DNA from: Daejeonella sp.
GTDB lineage: Bacteria; Bacteroidota; Bacteroidia; Sphingobacteriales; Sphingobacteriaceae
Direction of reading: 5' to 3'
Length of the DNA: 64,000 nucleotides
NCBI RefSeq assembly: GCF_030695525.1
Contig: NZ_JAUYSS010000065.1
Coordinates: 1 to 64,000, forward strand
Positions within the stretch are counted from its first letter, which is position 1. Each line of letters starts with the position of its first letter. A program made the translations under genes and the position numbers. Under the pieces are notes generated by a model. It searched no databases. It was not told the origin of the DNA and saw only the letters and a program-made list of their open reading frames with translations. Below, piece by piece: positions 8,025 to 16,312 of this stretch.

Positions 8025-8291
8025 ATGCTACAACTAAACAAAACCGACTTGGACGGCCTAGTCAAGGACCTGACCGTAATTAAAGAATTATCAAATCAAA
8101 TCGACAGCAAGCTTTCACTTGAAATAAACCAAATGGCTCCCCAATTAGAGGCTGATAATTTTGGAACTGAAGAGTATTCAAAAAAAGAAAAGTTAAAAAA
8201 ATTAATAGGTATGATGGATATGCTCGATCGATTGAAGGAAGTCTCCGAAGCGTTGATCGACAGTATAAAAATGTTAACTAACAAAAATTAA
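8025..8291 (+). CDS. Small coiled-coil hypothetical protein
   Basis: An 88-residue, Lys/Glu/Leu-rich protein with heptad-like leucine spacing (LKKLIGMMDMLDRLKEV) that suggests a coiled coil. It is tightly packed: 9 nt after the previous gene and 1 nt before the next. No family recognised. A shadow ORF on the opposite strand (8096-8284) was discarded. Confidence 0.55.
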   Translation: MLQLNKTDLDGLVKDLTVIKELSNQIDSKLSLEINQMAPQLEADNFGTEEYSKKEKLKKLIGMMDMLDRLKEVSEALIDSIKMLTNKN

Positions 8292-8292
8292 G

Positions 8293-8601
8293 ATGGAAAA
8301 GATAAAACCAACGTCAAAAGCTGACATATCAAAAAAAACCAAAGCTCTCAACGGCTTAATAGAATCTTTAGATGTGCTTGCAACTCTGAAAGATATCGTA
8401 GCTACTAAATTGGATGTTGTATTCTCTGAAGAGTGTACAGAATGTGGGAATCAAGCAAAGTTTATTCAAACAGCAAGAAAAATGTTTCAGGAAATGGCTC
8501 CGAATTACATTGCAATACATCTTGTAGAATTTAATAAAAGCTTAGAGATAAATGAGCGTTTTCCGCATTATGATGACATTGAAACTGAAACTAAATTTTA
8601 A
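8293..8601 (+). CDS. Hypothetical protein with CxxC pair
   Basis: A 102-residue protein. A single CTECG segment (near residue 46-50) could be half of a metal site but no second Cys pair is present. The N-terminus is Lys-rich (MEKIKPTSKADISKKTKAL). It is spaced 1 nt after the previous ORF and 17 nt before the next, in the same operon. No family recognised. Confidence 0.55.
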   Translation: MEKIKPTSKADISKKTKALNGLIESLDVLATLKDIVATKLDVVFSEECTECGNQAKFIQTARKMFQEMAPNYIAIHLVEFNKSLEINERFPHYDDIETETKF

Positions 8602-8618
8602 ACTAATCAAATAAAAAA

Positions 8619-9260
8619 ATGGAAAGAATACTTTTATCCCACGACAAAAGAGGCTTTGACAAGGCTCTAAAATCAATTAATGCCGATCTTGCTATCTACA
8701 ATAACTTAGTCGAGGTCATTAATGAAAACACTGACAAATTTGCAGTTAGCAAAGAAAACATTCAAACGTTGCTGGCTGATCCTAAAGGATTCTTGTTTGA
8801 TTTGATAGTAGATAAATCTCACATGAGTTTTAACGGTCTTCCAATAAATAAGAAAAAGGCAATTGAGTTAATTGATTTCCCCAAAGAATTGAACATTATA
8901 ATATCTGAATTCCAATCCGCAAAAACAGAACTTTCAAAAGCTGGGCATGAAATAACCTCAGATATTACAATTGACAGGCTGTCTCTCGCAAATATAGAGT
9001 TGGTTGGCGATCGTTTTGTATTTACACCTAAATATGTAAGTGAAATTGAAGAAGAGTTTAGCTCCTATACTAGAAACGAAAATCAAAACGAAGCTTTTAA
9101 GCTCATGCAGCAATTTGATACCATAATCGATCGGCTTCTAAAGATTGGTATAATTAAACCGGGGCAAGATCTTGAGGAATTAAAATTGAGGGATTTAGGT
9201 TTTAATTTTTACGATAGAAAGAGAATTATTGACCTGAGCCGGATAAGGAGGGTACGATAA
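8619..9260 (+). CDS. Hypothetical protein upstream of tail hub-like gene
   Basis: A 213-residue, largely helical protein with alternating charged residues and a basic C-terminal end (YDRKRIIDLSRIRRVR). Its TAA overlaps the ATG of the next gene by 1 nt (taATG), so the two are translationally coupled. Coupling to a tail hub-like gene suggests a structural or chaperone role, but nothing in the sequence proves it. Confidence 0.6.
   Translation: MERILLSHDKRGFDKALKSINADLAIYNNLVEVINENTDKFAVSKENIQTLLADPKGFLFDLIVDKSHMSFNGLPINKKKAIELIDFPKELNIIISEFQSAKTELSKAGHEITSDITIDRLSLANIELVGDRFVFTPKYVSEIEEEFSSYTRNENQNEAFKLMQQFDTIIDRLLKIGIIKPGQDLEELKLRDLGFNFYDRKRIIDLSRIRRVR
9245..9252 (+). promoter_or_regulatory. 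Strong Shine-Dalgarno before the tail hub-like gene
   Basis: AAGGAGGG lies 7 nt before ATG 9260, inside the end of the upstream gene. Such a perfect site is rare in this window, as Bacteroidota seldom rely on Shine-Dalgarno pairing, and it supports the chosen start. Confidence 0.7.
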
Positions 9261-10219
9261 TGTTGACACTTAGTTCTTTGATAATATTTGATGATTTTGA
9301 CACCACTGGAAGTTTAAAATTGCCTTTCTGTAATAATATTGAGATTGAAAAAAGCAGAAAAACCCTGACTAATACCTGTAAAATAACTTTACCTCGTAAC
9401 ATGCTTGGATTACAGAACTATGATATAAACAAGCGATTTTTAAGACCTGGTTTAAAAGTTACCGTTTCTTTAGGTTATGATGGAGTGCTGGTTAAAGAGT
9501 TCACCGGATATATAGCAAAAGTAAGTTTCAAAATACCTGTAGAAATCATTTGTGAGGATGAAATGTGGCCCCTTAAACAGAATAGCTTCACAAGGGCTTT
9601 TCCCTCTGTCAGCCTTAAAGAACTTATTAAATATGTTTACACAGGTACAGCTAGGGTTAGTGATCTTACATTAGGCGGTTTTGTCATTAAGCAGCAAAGT
9701 ACAGCCCAAGTATTGGAAGCATTAAAGAAATTTGGTGTGCAGTGTTATTTTGATACTGATGGAGTGCTGGTGGCCGAATTTGCAGGATCAATATCAGGCA
9801 AACGTAAAGAAATACTTTACGACTTTAATACCAATGTCATAGATAACGATTTGGAATACAAGCGTAAGGAAGATATCAGAATTAAAGTTAAAGGTATCAG
9901 TAAACTTCCCGATGGTAAAAAGATTGAGGTATTTTTTGGAGAACAGGATGGAGATGAAAGGACACTTAACTTTGTAAACTTAGATAAAGCAGCTCTCTTT
10001 AAAATTGTTCAAAATGAGTTTGACAAACTTAAGCAGGATGGTTTAACAAATTCATTTACAACCTTTGGTATGCCTTATGCCGAGCCTGGTGATATAGCCA
10101 TTATAAATGATGATGTATATCCCGAAAGAAATGGATCGTATTTAATTGAGTCGGTCAAAACCCTCCATGGTGTAAATGGATTCCGGAGAGTAATCACTCC
10201 AGAAAGGAAGCTTGCTTAA
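9260..10219 (+). CDS. Phage tail hub / late control D-like protein
   Basis: This 319-residue protein resembles gpD/gp27-type tail hub proteins of contractile-tailed phages. Features are an N-terminal beta-rich domain with SRKTLTNTCKITLPR, a characteristic SLGYDGVLVKEFTGYI, and a C-terminal region ending in YAEPGDIAIINDD and GSYLIESVKTLHGVNGFRRVITPERK, as in late control D homologues. Hub proteins sit at the baseplate centre and carry the spike. It is the first of only two clearly virion-type genes in the element. A terminator-like hairpin follows 42 nt after the stop. Fold-level assignment; moderate certainty. Confidence 0.65.
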   Translation: MLTLSSLIIFDDFDTTGSLKLPFCNNIEIEKSRKTLTNTCKITLPRNMLGLQNYDINKRFLRPGLKVTVSLGYDGVLVKEFTGYIAKVSFKIPVEIICEDEMWPLKQNSFTRAFPSVSLKELIKYVYTGTARVSDLTLGGFVIKQQSTAQVLEALKKFGVQCYFDTDGVLVAEFAGSISGKRKEILYDFNTNVIDNDLEYKRKEDIRIKVKGISKLPDGKKIEVFFGEQDGDERTLNFVNLDKAALFKIVQNEFDKLKQDGLTNSFTTFGMPYAEPGDIAIINDDVYPERNGSYLIESVKTLHGVNGFRRVITPERKLA

Positions 10220-10521
10220 ATCAGCTTTAAATGATTTTTAATCCTGTATTAAGTTAAAACAAAAAAGGCCTTACGGGGCCCTTTTTGTTTGCTGTAAGTA
10301 CCAAGTTACAGCCTCAATTAAAACAACAAACATGAATAATAATAGTTATTCTGGATAATGGATAATTAAACCCTAATAACATAAATGCAATATTGCAAAT
10401 TAGTAAGCTATAACACATCATTGCAGTTGCTTACTAAGTCCATATTTCGTTGTTGTATGAAATTTGTAGGATAGATTAAATACCAGCTATACTATTTTTG
10501 CTTAAACACCAACATTATTAT
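10220..10521. other. Non-coding gap with terminator inside the Mu-like element
   Basis: Besides the terminator (10261-10290) this 300-nt AT-rich gap has a possible -7 box TATTTTTG (10493-10500, matches TAnnTTTG) shortly before the next gene, but no well-placed -33 box. A new transcript could start here. Confidence 0.45.
10261..10290 (+). terminator. Intrinsic terminator after the tail hub-like gene
   Basis: aaaaaaggcc-ttacg-gggcccttttt forms a GC-rich stem followed by a T-rich tail (tttttgttt). It would end the rightward early/hub transcript. Confidence 0.75.
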
Positions 10522-10725
10522 ATGCGAAATTCTGTATCAGGGTTAATAAAAGAACGAAATCAGAGAATCTATTCTAGATACTGCGATATGTATTTCACCA
10601 ATATGATGCGTGAAGAGGCTATATGGCCTGAATTAAAAAAGGAGTTTTGGCTTGAGGAAAACACAATTTATAGAATTGTATTGTCAATATCAAAAACCGC
10701 TACTAATGAACCGTCTCAAAATTAA
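10522..10725 (+). CDS. Small HTH-like hypothetical protein
   Basis: A 67-residue basic protein. The ORF track starts at a TTG (10498), but the in-frame ATG at 10522 gives MRNSVSGLIKERNQRIYSRY and is preferred. The C-terminal part (LKKEFWLEENTIYRIVL) reads like the two helices of a helix-turn-helix with TIYRI as recognition helix start, a pattern seen in small Bacteroidota phage and conjugative-element proteins. It lies 5 nt before the tape measure gene. Function unknown. Confidence 0.55.
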   Translation: MRNSVSGLIKERNQRIYSRYCDMYFTNMMREEAIWPELKKEFWLEENTIYRIVLSISKTATNEPSQN

Positions 10726-10730
10726 CTATT

Positions 10731-12311
10731 ATGGCTAAAGGACTTGATTATTTAATTAACCTGAAGGATGGTAACTTTTCAGGAGCAAAGAACGCAAAGA
10801 GTGAACTTCAGGGGCTTGACAATGCTGTTGACCGATCCGGTAAAGGAATGTCTGGGTTAGGAAGTATTGTGCGAAGTGTTGGGGGCTTAATAGCAGCTTC
10901 TTTTGCGGTATCAGAGGTGTTTGCTTTTGGCAACGCATCTGTAGCTGCTTACAAAGAAGTTGAAATGGCATCGGCGCAGGCGCAGGCTGGTATTGTAAGT
11001 ACCAATGGCGCAGCTGGAAGATCAATGGATCAATTAATTACAAAAGCAAATGATCTTGAAAATACTACGCTGTTTGGCGATGACCAGGTAATCAATGCTC
11101 AATCGCTCCTGCTTACGTTTACTAAAGTTAAAGGAGCTGTATTTGATCAGGCTATACCGGCTATTGCAGACATGGCGCAACGTTTAGCCGGTGATGGTCC
11201 CGCTGATTTAAAGGGAGCATCTATTCAAGTAGGTAAAGCACTGAATGATCCAATAAGGGGCATTACTGCATTAAGCAAGGCTGGTGTAAGCTTTTCTGAA
11301 AGCCAGAAGAAAACCATTGAAAGCATGGTTGCACACAACAATTTAGCAGGCGCACAGGCTTTAATCTTGGGAGAACTCAATACTGAATTTGGCGGATCTG
11401 CAAAAGCTGCAAGAGATGCAGCCGGTGGGAAAGCTGACTTAACAGTAGCTATTGGTAATCTTCAGGAGGGTTTCGGGGAATTGCTTACAGGAGGTCTCAA
11501 TCCTTTTTATTCAGGTATGACATCTCTTGTTGAATTGGCACAAAAAGGTGTGAACTGGATCGGAGCAAATAAGGATTTAGTTAAAACTTTGGGAATTGAG
11601 CTAGGTATAGCAGCTGGATCTTATATGGTTATATCAACAAGTTTAGGCATTTATACTGCATATCAAACCGCAGCAGCCGCAGCTACAGGAGGGTTAACAA
11701 TGGCTCAATGGGCATGGAATGCAGCTATGACGGCCAATCCATTGGGATTAGTTATTACAGGAGTTGGAGTTCTAATTGGTGGCTTAACTATCGCTTACAA
11801 GAGATCTGAAAATTTCAGAGCTGGCCTGAATGGTTTGATTGAAGTTGGGGGTGTGCTTGGTTCAGTGTTTATGGGAGTTGGTAAAACTATTCTTGGTGCA
11901 TTATCCTTTAATAAAGACCTATTTCTAGAAGGGGTACGAGACAGTGTCAAAGTAGCCCAGGAAATTGCTGGAGGAGGAATTGGTAAGGCATTTAATAAAG
12001 GCTTTGATGCCAGTATAGCAGAAACCAGGCTGAATGAAAAACAGTCGGCAATGGATAAACTGGCTTCTAATAAAAATACCGGATTACCTAAATCAGCAAC
12101 ATCATTAAGTGGAGGATCTGGTGAGAGTACAACCTTATCAACAAACCGGCAGGTGCGTAATGTAAATGTAACCATTGGTAAGCTGGTAGAAAGTTTAACA
12201 GTTTCAACTACAAACCTTCAGGGAACATCTGCAGGAGATATGAAACGGATGATCACTGAGATTTTAACTGGAGCCGTTCATGATAGTGAACTAGCCTTAA
12301 GTAGCAATTAG
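10731..12311 (+). CDS. Phage tail tape measure protein
   Basis: A 526-residue tape measure-type protein. The N-terminus has the typical alternating helical pattern (KNAKSELQGLDNAVDRSGKG). A TMP-family core follows, with FGDDQVINAQSLLLTF and GPADLKGASIQVGKALNDP (about 100-180), then a long hydrophobic Ala/Gly-rich stretch (about 280-360, including WAWNAAMTANPLGLVITG), as in TMPs that insert in the host membrane. It is short for a Mu-like phage TMP, implying a short tail if functional. The usual neighbours (tube, sheath, tail assembly chaperones) are absent. Confidence 0.85.
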   Translation: MAKGLDYLINLKDGNFSGAKNAKSELQGLDNAVDRSGKGMSGLGSIVRSVGGLIAASFAVSEVFAFGNASVAAYKEVEMASAQAQAGIVSTNGAAGRSMDQLITKANDLENTTLFGDDQVINAQSLLLTFTKVKGAVFDQAIPAIADMAQRLAGDGPADLKGASIQVGKALNDPIRGITALSKAGVSFSESQKKTIESMVAHNNLAGAQALILGELNTEFGGSAKAARDAAGGKADLTVAIGNLQEGFGELLTGGLNPFYSGMTSLVELAQKGVNWIGANKDLVKTLGIELGIAAGSYMVISTSLGIYTAYQTAAAAATGGLTMAQWAWNAAMTANPLGLVITGVGVLIGGLTIAYKRSENFRAGLNGLIEVGGVLGSVFMGVGKTILGALSFNKDLFLEGVRDSVKVAQEIAGGGIGKAFNKGFDASIAETRLNEKQSAMDKLASNKNTGLPKSATSLSGGSGESTTLSTNRQVRNVNVTIGKLVESLTVSTTNLQGTSAGDMKRMITEILTGAVHDSELALSSN

Positions 12312-12316
12312 TTGAA

Positions 12317-12610
12317 ATGAATAATTTACTGATTGACCAAACAAATGTTGATGAATGGAAAGATAAGTATAGTTATGTGGTAAAAGTAAGAATAGAGTTA
12401 CTAGATCACAGTCAATCCATTGGTTATTATAAGGCTCCAGAAGATGAGATAATTAATAAATGTATAAATCTTGTAAAACAGCAAGACATAGGTGAAGCAA
12501 GGGTATTTTTAGCTCAAAATACTTGGCTTGGAGGTGATATTAATCAGCAAATAAAGGAAAATCATGCTATACCTGCTCAAGCTATACTTTGGACTTTTAC
12601 AGGTATTTAA
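12317..12610 (+). CDS. Hypothetical protein, last gene of the Mu-like element
   Basis: A 97-residue protein 5 nt after the tape measure gene and in the same operon. It contains alternating hydrophobic strands (YSYVVKVRIELLDHSQSIGYY) and a C-terminal WTFTGI. No family recognised. The element's right-end sites begin about 70 nt after its stop. Confidence 0.55.
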   Translation: MNNLLIDQTNVDEWKDKYSYVVKVRIELLDHSQSIGYYKAPEDEIINKCINLVKQQDIGEARVFLAQNTWLGGDINQQIKENHAIPAQAILWTFTGI

Positions 12611-12678
12611 ATACAAATTATAGGGCTTTTAACTTTATATAAAACAGTCATTCAGTATGTTCTTTTTGGTTAAAAAGT

Positions 12679-12715
12679 GAACTTTTCGTTTTAGCTCCTT
12701 CGCACTTTTCGTTTT
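12679..12715 (-). repeat. Right-end transposase-binding site candidates (two copies)
   Basis: Read on the minus strand, AAAACGAAAAGTTC (12679-12692) and AAAACGAAAAGTGC (12702-12715) are 23 bp apart, differ at one base, and each match the left-end site at 12 of 14 bases. A further partial copy (cgttta) follows. Two spaced sites at one end are typical of Mu-family ends. Confidence 0.6.
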
Positions 12716-12776
12716 TTCGTTTATATTCGGGTATGGCGTTTACCATTGCACTTTCAGGGGTGTATAAAAATATAAA

Positions 12777-13069
12777 CACGCGCCACAGGCGCGCGTTCAA
12801 TGTCATTATTTAAGAAGAAAAGGGGGTCGTGGCCTCCGCCACGATGACAGTTCAATATTTAATAGTAGGGGAGATCCTGAATTCGTCAGGATCGGAGTGA
12901 GTACCGAAAAAAGGCCTTTTCGATGTATAAATCAGCTATTGATAAGACTCCAATTCCGGCCTTGAGCTGTATTCTCTCGACACACAAGGAGTTGTCATTC
13001 TCGCGAAAGCGAGAACCTCCTTTGTAATTAACGCGTAATTTATCCTTAAATAATGACATTGGGCGCGCG
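12777..13069. repeat. Hairpin-rich REP/MITE-like element with 25-bp inverted ends
   Basis: CGCGCGttCAATGTCATTATTTAAG (12790-12814) and its inverted copy (13045-13069) differ at two bases and bracket 230 bp. Inside are perfect hairpins: tcgtggcctccgccacga (12827-12844), gatcctga-attcg-tcaggatc (12873-12893) and ttctcgc-gaaa-gcgagaa with a GNRA loop (12998-13015). The left edge carries cacgcgccacaggcgcgcg (12777-12795), identical over 19 bases to the repeat beside the RAYT gene. No ORF inside. Confidence 0.75.
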
Positions 13070-13199
13070 TTAGCACCAATATCAGAACAGCACCGCTTAC
13101 ACCTGTAAGCAAACAGGAATATTAAAACAAATAAATCCTCCTTTGTACTTTAGATTGAAAACAATAGTTTTGAGACCTGTCAGATATTAAAGTTCTTCT

Positions 13200-14696
13200 G
13201 TGAATAATCTCCTTATCTCATTCCGTAACGTAAGCATACGCCAATACAATTCTCTTGTTTTTGAAGGATTGGATTTTGAACTTGAAAAAGGTCAAAACTG
13301 GGCGCTGGTCGGTAAAAGCGGATCAGGGAAGAGTACTCTTTTAGATTTCATAATGGGTAAGGCCGCTATGGCCTGGGGGGAAGCCAGCTATCCGTATTTT
13401 GACTGCTATATTGATAAGCATCACCAGGATGATCCCTTTTTTAACCGGTATAAACTGATGGCTCAGGTTTCTGCCCGGCATGAGTTCCGGAATCTTTCGA
13501 ATACCAGCGATTTCTATTATCAGCAGCGCTTTAATTCATGTGATTCTGAAGATGCGGATACAGTAGCAAATTATCTTTCAGCGATAAAAAATGTTCGACC
13601 AGGAGGTTTCTGGACTTTCAAAAGGGTTACCGAACGACTAAACCTCCTGCCCCTGCTGGATAAGCAGCTAATTAAACTATCCAATGGTGAGACCAAACGT
13701 CTGCTGATTGCTTCGGCATTGATCAGAAATCCTATTTTATTATTGCTCGATAATCCTTTAAATGGGCTTGATGTAGCAGCCCGTCAGGATTTCAATGAGC
13801 TTATCCGGGAAATTTCTGACTTGGGTATCAGCATTATCATGGCTACCACTCCTGCAGAAATACCTGAAGCGATAAGTCATATTGCAGTCCTTGATGATGG
13901 TAAAATGATCAGTAAAGGTTCTTCAGATCAGGTTAGTATTGAGAATTTATCATTAAGTACAACCGAAAAAATCAATCAGGATGAATTGAGGAAATTGCTT
14001 TCTTCTACACAATGGCCTTCATATCAAAGCATTATCGGGATGGAAAATGTTAGTATTAAGTATGGCGCTAAGCTGATTCTGGATCGGGTAAACTGGCAGA
14101 TGAAGCAGGGGGAGCGCTGGATGCTTATCGGACATAATGGTGCGGGGAAATCAACTTTATTAAGTCTGATCAATGGCGATAATCCGCAGGCCTTTGCCAA
14201 TAAAATTACGCTCTTTGATCAGCGGAAAGGGACTGGCGAAAGTATCTGGGAAATAAAAAAAAAGATTGGATATGTTTCGCCCGAATTGTTTCAATATTTC
14301 CCGACTGGAAATACCTGCCTTCAGGTCATTGAGTCGGGTTTTGATGATACACTGGGTCTGTTTCGTATTTCAAGTAAATCGAAAGCCGAAGCATCTTTAC
14401 GCTGGATGAAACTGCTCCGGATTGAAGAGTATGCCAATAGGATGTTTCGAAATGTTCCTGTTAGTGTTCAGCGTATCTGCATGCTGGCCAGGGCAATGGT
14501 CAAGAACCCTGTGCTGTTGATTCTCGATGAACCCTGCCTCGGACTCGATTTTGCGCAGCAGGAACAGTTTAAAAATCTTATTGACGAGATCTGCTCAATA
14601 AGTAATCTGAGTCTGATTTATGTTAGTCATTATGAACAGGAAATGCCTGAAAGCATTACCCATACGCTAAAACTAGAGCAAGGGAGAGTGGTTTAA
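13200..14696 (+). CDS. Tandem ABC ATPase, ModF/PhrA-like
   Basis: A 498-residue soluble protein with two ABC ATPase domains and no membrane segments, in the style of ModF. Domain 1 has Walker A GKSGSGKST (38-46) and signature LSNGE (160-164), but its Walker B LLLLDNP has Asn185 in place of the catalytic Glu. Domain 2 has Walker A GHNGAGKST (311-319) and intact Walker B LLILDEP (Glu444), but a lost signature (VPVSVQR, 419-425). Pairing across domains leaves one complete ATP site. The start is GTG at 13200. It is followed by about 200 nt of non-coding DNA, so it is probably not in the transporter operon. Substrate or partner unknown. Confidence 0.85.
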   Translation: MNNLLISFRNVSIRQYNSLVFEGLDFELEKGQNWALVGKSGSGKSTLLDFIMGKAAMAWGEASYPYFDCYIDKHHQDDPFFNRYKLMAQVSARHEFRNLSNTSDFYYQQRFNSCDSEDADTVANYLSAIKNVRPGGFWTFKRVTERLNLLPLLDKQLIKLSNGETKRLLIASALIRNPILLLLDNPLNGLDVAARQDFNELIREISDLGISIIMATTPAEIPEAISHIAVLDDGKMISKGSSDQVSIENLSLSTTEKINQDELRKLLSSTQWPSYQSIIGMENVSIKYGAKLILDRVNWQMKQGERWMLIGHNGAGKSTLLSLINGDNPQAFANKITLFDQRKGTGESIWEIKKKIGYVSPELFQYFPTGNTCLQVIESGFDDTLGLFRISSKSKAEASLRWMKLLRIEEYANRMFRNVPVSVQRICMLARAMVKNPVLLILDEPCLGLDFAQQEQFKNLIDEICSISNLSLIYVSHYEQEMPESITHTLKLEQGRVV

Positions 14697-14898
14697 TTTA
14701 AGAATACGAATTTACCTGGGCTTCAAGCAAGAAAATTCGTCAGTCACTTTAGTTTGTCTGCGAAGACGAAATCTACTTTCTAAACGCCTATGTGATTTTG
14801 CAAGTCGGGTAGCAGATAAATTATTGATTGCTTCTTTATTCTATCTAAAAAATTTCTAATTTGAATCCGATTTCACTCACCTGTATTTATAATTATAA

Positions 14899-16290
14899 AT
14901 GACCCCTGTTTCTACCTCACCTGTATTAGCAAGTGATGCTAATGCCGGCCCTGAAAAAAAGAATAACCTGTTCCTGGTAATTGTTGCCTCTTCTGTTGGT
15001 ACACTTATTGAATGGTATGACCTTTTGCTGGCCGTAATTATGGCCAATATTTTATCCATGCAGTTATTTCCGGCCGGTGGGAATAATTTCATTGAAACAT
15101 TGGGTATTGTTGCAACAACCTATCTCATCAGGCCATTTGGATCATTATTGTTCGGAAATTTTGGAGATAAGGTTGGACGTAAATACACTTTTCTGGTATC
15201 ATTGTTATTAATGGGAGGGGCTACTTTTTTAATTGGCTGTATTCCCACATTCGAACAGGCAGGCTGGGTTTCACCGATTTTATTTTTAATACTCAGGTTG
15301 CTGCAGGGTTTAGCAATCAGCGGTGAGTATTCCGGGGCTATAATTTATGTTGCAGAACATTCGCCTGACCATAAAAGAGGCTTCTATACCGGATTTATTC
15401 AAACAACATCCTCATTTGCATTGATTTTAGGTTTGGTGGTGGTCTTAACTACTAAAGGTTTGATGACAGAAGAGAGTTTCAACTCATTTGGATGGAGAAT
15501 TCCATTCCTTTTCAGTGCGATTTTGGTTATTGCGAGTTACTATATCCGCCGCCGCCTTCATGAAAGTCCGGTTTTTGCCCAGTTAAAAAGTGAAGGAAAA
15601 ACCAGTAAATCCCCTGTAAAAGAAACCTTCAAAACCAAAAAGAATATTGGCCTGATTCTGAGTGCAGTTTTTGGTGGTAATGCAGCCCAAAGTGCAATTA
15701 TGCAGGTCAATCAGATTATTACTCTGTTCTTTTTGCAGAGAACGGTGAAACTTCCTGATACAACAGCACTGTTAATCATGGCGGTAGGAATACTTCTGGC
15801 AAGTCCATTCTTCCAGATTTTCGGGGCACTTAGCGACCGTATTGGACGTAAGAAAGTGATGCTACCGGGAATGATTCTGGGACTTATTGTAATCCCGGTC
15901 ATGTTTTACTTTTTTCTGGAACTTGGGAATCCTCAGCGTTTAGATACCATCCAGTATATTGATACTCAAACTACTGTTATTTTTATTGGCTTAGTTTTTA
16001 TGTTAACTATTTCTGCTACACTGGTTTATGGGCCAATGGGTGCTTTCCTTATGGAAATGTTCCCTACCAGAATTCGATATACCAGTATGGGATTTGTTTA
16101 TAATGTTGGAAATGGCGCAATCGGTGGATCTACCCCTGTAATTACTGAACTGATCAAATCTTCTGTTGTGATTGGATTTGCTCTTTCCCCTTTTGTGGGG
16201 CTTGTATACCCCTTGGCATTGATTTTAATCGGAATTATTGTCAATATTTTCTATGTCCCAGAAACATATAAGAATAAACTGACAGATTAA
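14899..16290 (+). CDS. MFS transporter, metabolite:H+ symporter (MHS) type
   Basis: A 463-residue inner-membrane protein with about 12 hydrophobic segments. The MHS hallmarks are present: SSVGTLIEWYDLLL in the first helix (about 33-46), GDKVGRK in the loop after helix 2, RLLQGLAISGEYSGA in helix 4 and a second DRIGRK in the middle of the protein. MHS members import organic acids, betaine, proline or sugar-acid-like substrates with protons. The beta-helix gene follows after 22 nt and an AGE-family gene after that, so it likely imports a product of that operon. Substrate cannot be read from sequence. Confidence 0.88.
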   Translation: MTPVSTSPVLASDANAGPEKKNNLFLVIVASSVGTLIEWYDLLLAVIMANILSMQLFPAGGNNFIETLGIVATTYLIRPFGSLLFGNFGDKVGRKYTFLVSLLLMGGATFLIGCIPTFEQAGWVSPILFLILRLLQGLAISGEYSGAIIYVAEHSPDHKRGFYTGFIQTTSSFALILGLVVVLTTKGLMTEESFNSFGWRIPFLFSAILVIASYYIRRRLHESPVFAQLKSEGKTSKSPVKETFKTKKNIGLILSAVFGGNAAQSAIMQVNQIITLFFLQRTVKLPDTTALLIMAVGILLASPFFQIFGALSDRIGRKKVMLPGMILGLIVIPVMFYFFLELGNPQRLDTIQYIDTQTTVIFIGLVFMLTISATLVYGPMGAFLMEMFPTRIRYTSMGFVYNVGNGAIGGSTPVITELIKSSVVIGFALSPFVGLVYPLALILIGIIVNIFYVPETYKNKLTD

Positions 16291-16312
16291 AATAATCACT
16301 TAATAGTATTTT

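Larger units (their letters stand above)
3086..12725. mobile_element. Compact Mu-like transposable element or defective transposable prophage
   Basis: A block of about 9.6 kb is organised like the left part of phage Mu: repressor (minus strand), small Ner/Cro-like gene, transposase A, ATPase B, small genes, then two tail-type genes. Inverted copies of AAAACGAAWnGTnC sit near each end (3096-3109 on the plus strand, 12679-12692 and 12702-12715 on the minus strand), as expected for transposase-binding sites. The coding strand is AT-rich compared with its neighbours and every reading frame is intact. Head genes, portal, terminase, sheath and tube are missing. Boundaries are approximate and no target-site duplication was found. 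Confidence 0.75.
12611..13199. other. Non-coding region with right element end and hairpin element
   Basis: These 589 bases contain no convincing gene. The first part (to about 12725) has the right-end sites of the Mu-like element, the second (12777-13069) a hairpin-rich repeat, and the last 130 bases are the AT-rich leader of the ABC gene. Confidence 0.65.

Noticed and set aside
8293-8601. Mu gam-like or zinc-finger gene
   Set aside because: Only one CxxC and no Gam-type sequence; left as hypothetical.
9260-10219. Type VI secretion or extracellular contractile injection hub
   Set aside because: No sheath, tube, baseplate or ClpV genes around it; phage-type neighbours favour a prophage origin.
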